DNA of 12,745 nt from an uncultured Clostridia bacterium. Lineage in GTDB: Bacteria > Bacillota > Clostridia > Lachnospirales > CAMVHY01. This document shows positions 7,694-12,745 of the stretch, in pieces. The stretch lies in NCBI GenBank assembly GCA_947167415.1, contig CAMVHY010000010.1:1-12745 (forward strand). Direction: 5' to 3'. Numbering within the stretch: the stretch's first letter is position 1; every line of letters begins with the position of its first letter. Made by a program: the position numbers and the translations under genes. The notes under the pieces are model-generated. The model was not told where the DNA came from, did no database searches, and worked only from the letters and a program-made list of their open reading frames with translations.

Positions 7694-8623
7694 TTAATCA
7701 CTTCCAATTATTTTTTCATTTCTTTCAAATGGCTTAGTCAAATCAAATATCAAATTCTTTTTATCTATTTTTTCTGTTTCAATTAAAAACTGCACTTTAT
7801 TTATATTTTCCAACTCCGTCAAAGAATTTACGATTCCATAAACAGCAAACTTTTGATCATCCAAATCAAGCTTATTTATATTTAAAAAGTCATCGCTCAA
7901 ACTTATATAACAAATATCTTTGTCAGTTTTTATATCATATATTTTAGTTTCTTTCGGCACAACCGATTCTAAATTATTATTTTCTGGTCCTAAAATTATT
8001 TGCTCCAAAATATATTTTTCTTCTGGCTGATTTAAACCTATATCTATTTTTCTTTCCTCTGCTAGCAATTTATTTTTTTTTCTAAAATACAACTTAAATA
8101 TTTTTCTATACACCTTCTCATCAGAAATTTCTGGGTTCAATAAAATATTTTCCCTGTCAAAAAAATCAAAATTTATATTTTCAATAACCTCCACTAAATT
8201 TTTTCCATCAACAAAAATTTCTACTTTATCAACAAAATCCAAACTCGTTACACTCCAAATTAATGCGCTTCTAAAAAAAATTTCATTTTCAATATTTTTA
8301 TATTCACGCGAAAAATTAATTTCGGCCATTTTATTTTTTTCGTCTAAATTTACATCCAAAATTTTTAAATCCCCTAAATCAAATCTCAAAAGATTTTTAC
8401 TTCTTGGTCCATCAAATAAAATTTTTATAATCTCACGCAAAATATTCTCTTTATCAAAATCTTTTTTTAAAATCATATTCCTATTTTCACATTCAAACAT
8501 ATTTTGATCATGATTTAAAAAATAAACTTCAAATTTCATTCCGCCAAAAAATTCTTTTTGACTTAGAAAAAAAATAATCACAAAAATAAAAATTAAAATC
8601 CCAAACCATATTTTTTTTTTCAT
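7694..8623 (-). CDS. Tandem GerMN-domain membrane-anchored protein
   Basis: The protein has a short basic N-terminus, one hydrophobic anchor (about residues 6-21), then two GerMN domains. The first (about 31-145) contains LFDGPRS and a strand-rich AEINFSREY. The second (about 170-290) contains IILGPENNNLESVVPKETKIYDI and CYISLSDDFLNI. The pattern of helix, LxGP, then strand-turn-strand and (I)xxS is characteristic of GerM, a protein first described in spore germination and sporulation of Bacillus. GerMN domains also occur in non-sporulating bacteria, so the domain does not prove that this organism sporulates. Unlike Bacillus GerM there is no lipobox Cys; it would be held by an uncleaved signal anchor and face the cell exterior. 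GAGG on the minus strand (8637-8640) could serve either ATG at 8623 (13 bases) or TTG at 8626 (10 bases). The gene runs directly into comEC. Confidence 0.8.
   Translation of the reverse strand: MKKKIWFGILIFIFVIIFFLSQKEFFGGMKFEVYFLNHDQNMFECENRNMILKKDFDKENILREIIKILFDGPRSKNLLRFDLGDLKILDVNLDEKNKMAEINFSREYKNIENEIFFRSALIWSVTSLDFVDKVEIFVDGKNLVEVIENINFDFFDRENILLNPEISDEKVYRKIFKLYFRKKNKLLAEERKIDIGLNQPEEKYILEQIILGPENNNLESVVPKETKIYDIKTDKDICYISLSDDFLNINKLDLDDQKFAVYGIVNSLTELENINKVQFLIETEKIDKKNLIFDLTKPFERNEKIIGSD
7698..7705 (-). promoter_or_regulatory. Ribosome binding site for comEC
   Basis: GGAAGTGA on the minus strand, 6 bases before TTG at 7691, lies inside the final codons of the upstream GerMN gene. 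It decides the TTG start; the next in-frame Met is 12 codons further in. Confidence 0.7.
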
Positions 8624-8760
8624 CAAATAACTATTACCTCTTCATAATAAATAACATTTTTAAACACAAACTTTTTTCACATAATCAACTCTTTATTTTA
8701 CAACATTTATCTTTGGAGATTAAAAACAAACAAAAACAAACACAAAAAACAATCAGGCCA

Positions 8761-9588
8761 TTAATCAACTTGACTACTTTTTTTTATAACTTTCACATCA
8801 CAAATTTTATAAATGTCAAATAAATCGCCATTTCTATTTTCTTCTTTAAAAGAAACTTTAACCTTTTGCGTAAGCAAATTTATTTTAAAAACTTTTCCTA
8901 TGCCATCAATCGTTTGAACTGTATCACCAACTTTTGGCGCATTCGATTTCAATTTATCATACATATCCTTTTCATATTTTAAACAGCACAATAATTTTCC
9001 ACAATTTCCAGAAATTTTAGCTGGATGCAGAGTCATACCCTGTTCTTTTGCCATACTTATAGAAATATCGTTAAATTTACTTAAAAATTTATTGCAACAT
9101 AACGGTCTTCCGCAAATTCCTATTGCAGGAATATTTGCTGCTTCATTTCGCACACCAACATATTTAAATTCGATTTTGGCTCTCAAAATATGCGAAAGTT
9201 CTCTGATTATTAATTTAAAATTAATATGCTCTTCCGCTGTGAATAAAAAAATAATTTTGCGTCCATCAAAAGTCAAATGCGATTTTATTAATTTCATCTT
9301 TAAGCCAAATTTTTTAATTTTATTTTTGCATAAGTTAAACGCATAGCACTCAAATTTTTTATTCTCATGATATTTTTTTGTATCACTAAATGTTGCTACT
9401 CTAACTAATCTTGGCAAAATATTTCTTTTGCTCATTTTATCAAGACGCGTCACAAATCCATATTCTAAATTATTATCTTTTTTTGCTATCACCGGCAAGT
9501 TTTTATACACCCAAAAATTTCCCGGATCATAAAAAAATATCTGTTGTAAATAATCATATTTAACGCTTACAACCCTTGTTTTTAACAA
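8761..9588 (-). CDS. ricT: PSP1-domain protein RicT (YaaT)
   Basis: A 275-residue PSP1-domain protein of the RicT/YaaT family. The six-Cys pattern is complete: Cys159, 164 and 165 in GICGRPLCC, and Cys196, 201 and 202 in GNCGKLLCCLKYE. In Bacillus subtilis RicT joins RicA and RicF in an Fe-S complex that promotes RNase Y-dependent RNA maturation and influences sporulation, competence and biofilm formation. The N-terminus (VVSVKYDYLQQIFFYDPG) matches the usual family opening, so TTG at 9588 is taken as the start; GGAG lies 11 bases upstream. The C-terminal segment holds a small beta domain (VGDTVQTIDGIGKVFKIN). It lies 45 bases downstream of holB, the usual Firmicutes order. RicA and RicF are not in this window. 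The 134-base gap to the GerMN gene has poly-A/C low complexity and no clear promoter. Confidence 0.93.
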   Translation of the reverse strand: MLKTRVVSVKYDYLQQIFFYDPGNFWVYKNLPVIAKKDNNLEYGFVTRLDKMSKRNILPRLVRVATFSDTKKYHENKKFECYAFNLCKNKIKKFGLKMKLIKSHLTFDGRKIIFLFTAEEHINFKLIIRELSHILRAKIEFKYVGVRNEAANIPAIGICGRPLCCNKFLSKFNDISISMAKEQGMTLHPAKISGNCGKLLCCLKYEKDMYDKLKSNAPKVGDTVQTIDGIGKVFKINLLTQKVKVSFKEENRNGDLFDIYKICDVKVIKKSSQVD

Positions 9589-9633
9589 AATAATTCACGC
9601 TCCAAATCCCAATTCCATTTTTTAAACAAAAAT

Positions 9634-10635
9634 CTAATCCAAAAATAAATCAATCAAAAATCCCGTTAAATTCAATTTAAAATTGACATTATAATCCAGA
9701 TAAATTTTTGCTTTTTCGACCGATTTTAATTTTTTATATAAAACTTCCGCATCGTATAAAACACAAGTTTTTTTTATCTGCTCAATCTTATCCAAATTTT
9801 TTAATTGCAACACATCATTATTCGTTTGACAATAAAAAAACAAGTCCACGTACCAAAAGTAAATTATATCAAAAACTAAATCAATATTCTCTTTCTGAAT
9901 CTCAAACTCTCTAACAAAATTTATTGCCAACGCCAAATCATTTTTTTTTAAGCTAATCATAAAATCAATAATTTTTTCTCGCAGCGCAAAAAAATTTTCG
10001 TCATTTAATAAAATTAATGCTTGCCCCAGATTTCCACCTGAGTAATTACAACAAACATCAATCAAATTTTTATCCTTTTCCTTATAATTCTCTATCAAAT
10101 AATTTTTTATTTGCCCCAAATCAATTAAATCCGTTTTTAAAACAGCACAACGTGAAATTATAGTCGGCAAAAAACTTTTTTTCTCATCTCCAAGCAAAAA
10201 AAATATTACAAAACTTGGTGGTTCCTCCAAAATTTTTAACAAAGCGTTTTGTGCCTGCACAGTCATTTTATCCGCGTCTTCCAAAATAAAAATTTTATAT
10301 TTGCAAACATATGGTTTTATATTTGCTTTTTCTTTTACTTGCTCACGAATATCATCTACTCCAATAAAATTTGTTTTCGTGGGCTTAACATAAATTACAT
10401 CAGGATTATTTTTTTCTTCAAACGAATGACACGAATAACAATTATTACATACATCATTATTTTTTTTTTTGTTTTGACACAAAATAAACTTGGCAAAACA
10501 ATTGGCTAAAAATAATTTGCCAGAATTTTTTTTGCCGTGAATAATATAACTATGAAAATTTTTTTTTTGCGCAATAGACTTTTGCATACTCAAAATTAAT
10601 TTTTTATTACCGATAATATTTTTTAGCTCAAACAA
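9634..10635 (-). CDS. holB: DNA polymerase III delta' subunit
   Basis: A clamp-loader AAA+ subunit of about 333 residues that helps load the beta clamp onto primed DNA. Numbered from TTG 10635: a P-loop-like GKKNSGKL at 34-41, a zinc module with Cys53 and CNNCYSC (Cys63, 66, 69), a Walker B-region IFILEDADKM at 115-124 followed by QAQNALLKILEEPP, and the sensor/arginine-finger SRC at 161-163. These are the conserved features of HolB/DnaX proteins; the short length and lack of a tau-type extension favour delta' over DnaX. The frame can be opened at TTG 10650, but nothing resembling a ribosome binding site precedes it. GGGTGAT (10642-10648) sits 6 bases before TTG 10635, and the product then opens MFELKNIIGNKK like other HolB proteins. 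It heads the leftward gene string and is followed by ricT. Confidence 0.88.
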   Translation of the reverse strand: MFELKNIIGNKKLILSMQKSIAQKKNFHSYIIHGKKNSGKLFLANCFAKFILCQNKKKNNDVCNNCYSCHSFEEKNNPDVIYVKPTKTNFIGVDDIREQVKEKANIKPYVCKYKIFILEDADKMTVQAQNALLKILEEPPSFVIFFLLGDEKKSFLPTIISRCAVLKTDLIDLGQIKNYLIENYKEKDKNLIDVCCNYSGGNLGQALILLNDENFFALREKIIDFMISLKKNDLALAINFVREFEIQKENIDLVFDIIYFWYVDLFFYCQTNNDVLQLKNLDKIEQIKKTCVLYDAEVLYKKLKSVEKAKIYLDYNVNFKLNLTGFLIDLFLD

Positions 10636-10673
10636 ACTAATATCACCCAAAAAAATTTTTTATCACAGAAAAA

Positions 10674-10682
10674 ATTATATCA
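10674..10682 (-). promoter_or_regulatory. Extended -10 promoter of the holB-ricT operon
   Basis: On the minus strand TGATATAAT is a perfect extended -10 element (TGn-TATAAT). No good -35 hexamer exists 16-18 bases upstream, as is usual for extended -10 promoters. The predicted start near 10667 would leave a leader of about 30 bases before TTG 10635. The -35 position would fall on the -35 box of the divergent pgi promoter. Confidence 0.6.
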
Positions 10683-10695
10683 AAGCGGAAAACAT

Positions 10696-10724
10696 TTGAC
10701 TTTTTTTTAAGATACAAACATAAT
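10696..10724 (+). promoter_or_regulatory. Promoter of pgi
   Basis: TTGACT (10696-10701) and CATAAT (10719-10724) are separated by 17 bases, each hexamer one base off consensus. The predicted start is near 10731, giving a leader of about 47 bases. It stands back to back with the holB promoter. Confidence 0.7.
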
Positions 10725-10777
10725 TTTTTTGTAAAAAGAATTTTATGTCGAAAAATAAAATTTATGGGGGTTTTTAA

Positions 10778-12214
10778 ATGACGATTGATTATCGTGAAAA
10801 AATTTGGTGCGAGAAAAATAAAATCCATTTGGATTTTAATTATGTAATGCAAGAATTTATTGGGCCTGAACAAGGCTTATTTGAAGAAGATTTTAAAAGC
10901 CTTGATACAAAAATAAATTATGCGATTGAACAAATAAAAAATAAGCGCGCCGAAAAAAAATTAGAATGGATGAGTTTGCCATACAATCAAGAAGGTGTTG
11001 TTGAGGAAATTTTAAATTATGCGGAGTATGTGCGAAAAAATTTTGAAAGCGTTGTGATTTTTGGAATAGGTGGTTCGGCTTTAGGTCCGATTGCTTTACA
11101 ACAAGCAATAAATCATCCGCTTTATAATGAGCTTTCGAAAGAAGAAAGAAAATATCCGAAGTTTTATGTTGCGGATAATATTGATCCAGAAAGATTAGTT
11201 TATTTGTTGGATGTAGTTGATATAGAAAAAACGCTTTTTATAATAATTTCGAAGTCGGGCAGCACATCTGAAACGATGTCGCAATTTATGATTATTAAAA
11301 ATTTGCTAGACGAAAAAAATAAAGAGCTAGCGAAAAAAAATATTGTGTGCATAACGGATGAAACGAAAGGAAATTTAATTAAAATTGCGAAACGCGAAGG
11401 ATATAAAACTTTTTATGTACCAAATGGAGTTGGCGGACGTTTTTCAGAATTATGTCCTGTTGGATTATTACCAGCGGTAATTTGTGGCATAGATATAAAA
11501 AAATTATTAGCAGGCGCAGAATTTATGGACAAAAATTTTTCTGATGAGCCAAAAAATAACATAGCAACTAAATTTGCTTTAATAAATTATTTGGCGATGC
11601 AGAAAAAACAAAAAAATATTTGTGTGATGATGCCGTATGCCGATAGTTTAAAATATATTGCTGATTGGTTTGCACAAATTTGGTCGGAATCTTTGGGTAA
11701 AGCAGTTGATAACGATGGAAATTTAATAAATATTGGTCAAACGCCTGTGAAATCTTTGGGCGTTACTGATCAGCATTCACAGGTTCAACTTTATAATGAA
11801 GGACCGTTTGATAAGATTATTGTTTTTTTGGAAGTTGAAAAATATCGCAAAAATATTTTTGTCCCAAAAATTTTTGAGGATATAGACGGAATAAGTTTTT
11901 TGGGTGGAATTTCTCACGAAGATTTAATTCACGCCGAACTAAAAGCAACTGAATTTGCTTTGGCGAAATCAAAACACATGAACATGAAAATTATTTTGCC
12001 TGAAATAAATGAGTTTGTGATTGGAGAATTATTTTTTGCGTTGGAATTGACGACGGCGTTAATGGGTGAATTTTTAAATATAAATGCGTTTGATCAGCCA
12101 GGAGTCGAAGAAGGAAAAAATGCAACTTATGCGATTTTTAATAAGCCCGGTTATGAAAATAAAAAACATGAATTAGAAAATATGTTGGTCAAAAGACAAG
12201 ATTATTTTGTGTGA
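10778..12214 (+). CDS. pgi: Glucose-6-phosphate isomerase
   Basis: Converts glucose 6-phosphate to fructose 6-phosphate in glycolysis and gluconeogenesis (cytosolic). The 478-residue protein has both SIS sugar-isomerase halves. Phosphate-binding IGGSALGP (97-104) and SKSGSTSET (159-167) are intact, as is the signature GVGGRFSELCPVGLLP (217-232) with Arg221. The catalytic residues expected for the family are present: Glu304 in WSESLGK, His333 in DQHSQ and Lys447 in GVEEGK. The length is a little above the ~450 residues of many Firmicutes Pgi proteins, mostly from an N-terminal extension. A G-rich ribosome binding site (GGGGG, 10766-10770) lies 7 bases before the ATG. It is transcribed alone, from its own promoter to the hairpin at 12297, and is divergent from holB. 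Stop is TGA. Confidence 0.97.
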   Translation: MTIDYREKIWCEKNKIHLDFNYVMQEFIGPEQGLFEEDFKSLDTKINYAIEQIKNKRAEKKLEWMSLPYNQEGVVEEILNYAEYVRKNFESVVIFGIGGSALGPIALQQAINHPLYNELSKEERKYPKFYVADNIDPERLVYLLDVVDIEKTLFIIISKSGSTSETMSQFMIIKNLLDEKNKELAKKNIVCITDETKGNLIKIAKREGYKTFYVPNGVGGRFSELCPVGLLPAVICGIDIKKLLAGAEFMDKNFSDEPKNNIATKFALINYLAMQKKQKNICVMMPYADSLKYIADWFAQIWSESLGKAVDNDGNLINIGQTPVKSLGVTDQHSQVQLYNEGPFDKIIVFLEVEKYRKNIFVPKIFEDIDGISFLGGISHEDLIHAELKATEFALAKSKHMNMKIILPEINEFVIGELFFALELTTALMGEFLNINAFDQPGVEEGKNATYAIFNKPGYENKKHELENMLVKRQDYFV

Positions 12215-12296
12215 AAAAGATTTTTTTAGTTGATAGTAAAATGCGAAATATGTTTCGAGTTTGGTTTTTAAAATTTATTTTTACGTAATCAAAATA

Positions 12297-12333
12297 AAAA
12301 AGGCTGAAGAAAAATAAAGTCTTCAGTCTTTTT
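12297..12333 (+). terminator. Long hairpin terminator after pgi, bidirectional
   Basis: AAAAAGGCTGAAGA (12297-12310) pairs with TCTTCAGTCTTTTT (12320-12333) over 14 bases with a single G-T pair and a 9-base loop. It is followed by further T residues and preceded by A residues, so it should stop transcription from both strands. On the minus side it would shield pgi from readthrough out of the transposase remnant. It begins 82 bases after the pgi stop; a small CGAAA/TTTCG hairpin at 12244-12257 lies between. Confidence 0.9.
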
Positions 12334-12402
12334 CTTTTTATGTTCAAAACTCATCACTAATTAAACAGGTCGTTAATTTGATTGCTATTGGTAACATCGG
12401 GA

Positions 12403-12745
12403 TCAAAAATATCGCTCGATACTGTTGCGTTGTTTACAAAGATGTTTATCATAGTTCCAATAGGATTTACGATTTTTTTAGGTGAAACAACTTATGATCT
12501 TTAGGTTTTATTATCTGCATAAGCTCTGTCCATCAGGAGGTAATTATTATTTTTGGAATATATGAATTCAGTCAGCTTTCTTCCTTCAGGAGTATCATAA
12601 GAGCTGTCAGAAAACAAACGAAAAACCACTGGACATGAAGATGTACAACATAGGTGCAACTTCGTTGTCAGACTTCCTTTCGAACGTCTGATGCTTTGTT
12701 CCTGATTATTTTTATTCTTGTTTGCATCTGGACTCACCTTTATGC
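12403..12745 (-). pseudogene. IS5-family (IS427-like) transposase remnant, right copy
   Basis: The minus strand enters from the window edge as IKVSPDANKNKNNQEQS, then RRSKGSLTTKLHLCCTSSCP, SDSSYDTPEGRKLTEF and NNNYLLMDRAYADNKT, ending at a stop. Compared with the left copy, about 30 bases are missing after this point. The protein resumes as VVSPKK and, after a one-base shift, as NRKSYWNYDKHLCKQRNSIERYF before another stop at 12403. The blocks LTTKLH, LLMDRAYAD and RNSIERYF are the central, second-Asp and catalytic-Glu blocks of IS427-group IS5 transposases. The deletion and frameshift make it inactive. Sequence beyond 12403 towards the terminator may be more of the same element but is not readable. 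The N-terminal part lies outside the window. Confidence 0.88.

Noticed and set aside
8627..8760. A possible promoter or terminator in the gap between ricT and the GerMN gene.
   Set aside because: The A/C-rich low-complexity tract and several TTG-like hexamers do not combine into a promoter with acceptable spacing, and no stem with a T run is present.
10249..10509. Plus-strand frame rich in Phe and Ile, resembling a small membrane protein.
   Set aside because: It is the complement of the holB zinc module and Walker B region; its hydrophobicity comes from antisense reading of Lys/Asn codons.
10643..10873. Minus-strand frame overlapping the holB-pgi promoter region and the pgi start.
   Set aside because: It crosses both promoters and the pgi coding sequence, shows no family resemblance and has no initiation signal.
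12357..12490. A minus-strand frame reading MINIFVNNATVSSDIFDPD up to a TAG, which looked like the tail of another gene.
   Set aside because: Shifting the frame by one base gives NRKSYWNYDKHLCKQRNSIERYF, the expected continuation of the transposase after PPKK. The other frame is an accidental reading of the frameshifted remnant.

Overview
The window is an AT-rich stretch of bacterial chromosome. The holB-ricT pair, a GerMN-domain protein, a ComEC competence channel, strong Shine-Dalgarno signals and frequent TTG starts point to a low-GC Firmicute, probably Clostridia-like. This is inference from gene content only. TGA is used as a stop (pgi) and TGG as Trp, so the standard bacterial code applies. 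Decayed insertion sequences at both ends and a broken gene copy in the middle suggest a genome that has gathered mobile DNA and is eroding it.

Layout. (1) 1-375: frameshifted minus-strand remnant of an IS5-family (IS427-like) transposase. (2) 540-3247: a self-contained plus-strand unit with a consensus sigma-70 promoter, three perfect 16-bp tandem repeats, an 836-residue protein of no recognised family with a C-terminal membrane segment and acidic tail, and an intrinsic terminator. (3) 3273-7691, minus strand: a UbiA-superfamily prenyltransferase, a decayed copy of the 3' end of comEC, a GrpB-family gene of different base composition, and intact comEC. The comEC stub suggests that comEC once led directly into the UbiA gene and that grpB arrived later. 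(4) 7694-10682, minus strand: a tandem GerMN-domain protein, ricT and holB, read from an extended -10 promoter. (5) 10696-12333, plus strand: pgi with its own promoter and a long hairpin terminator. (6) 12403-12745: a second minus-strand remnant of the same transposase, decayed differently from the first.

How the genes relate. holB (replication clamp loader) and ricT (Fe-S RNA-maturation and developmental regulator) form the housekeeping head of a leftward gene string that continues into an envelope GerMN protein tightly coupled to comEC (DNA import). pgi is divergent and glycolytic. The parts that do not belong to this core are the orphan unit at 540-3247 and the grpB insertion. These, with the IS remnants, are the accessory portion of the window.

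I did not find a recognisable defence, CRISPR, toxin-antitoxin or RNA-gene system. The best candidates for something undescribed are the orphan tail-anchored protein with its repeat-bearing leader, and the grpB insertion flanked by duplicated comEC ends.
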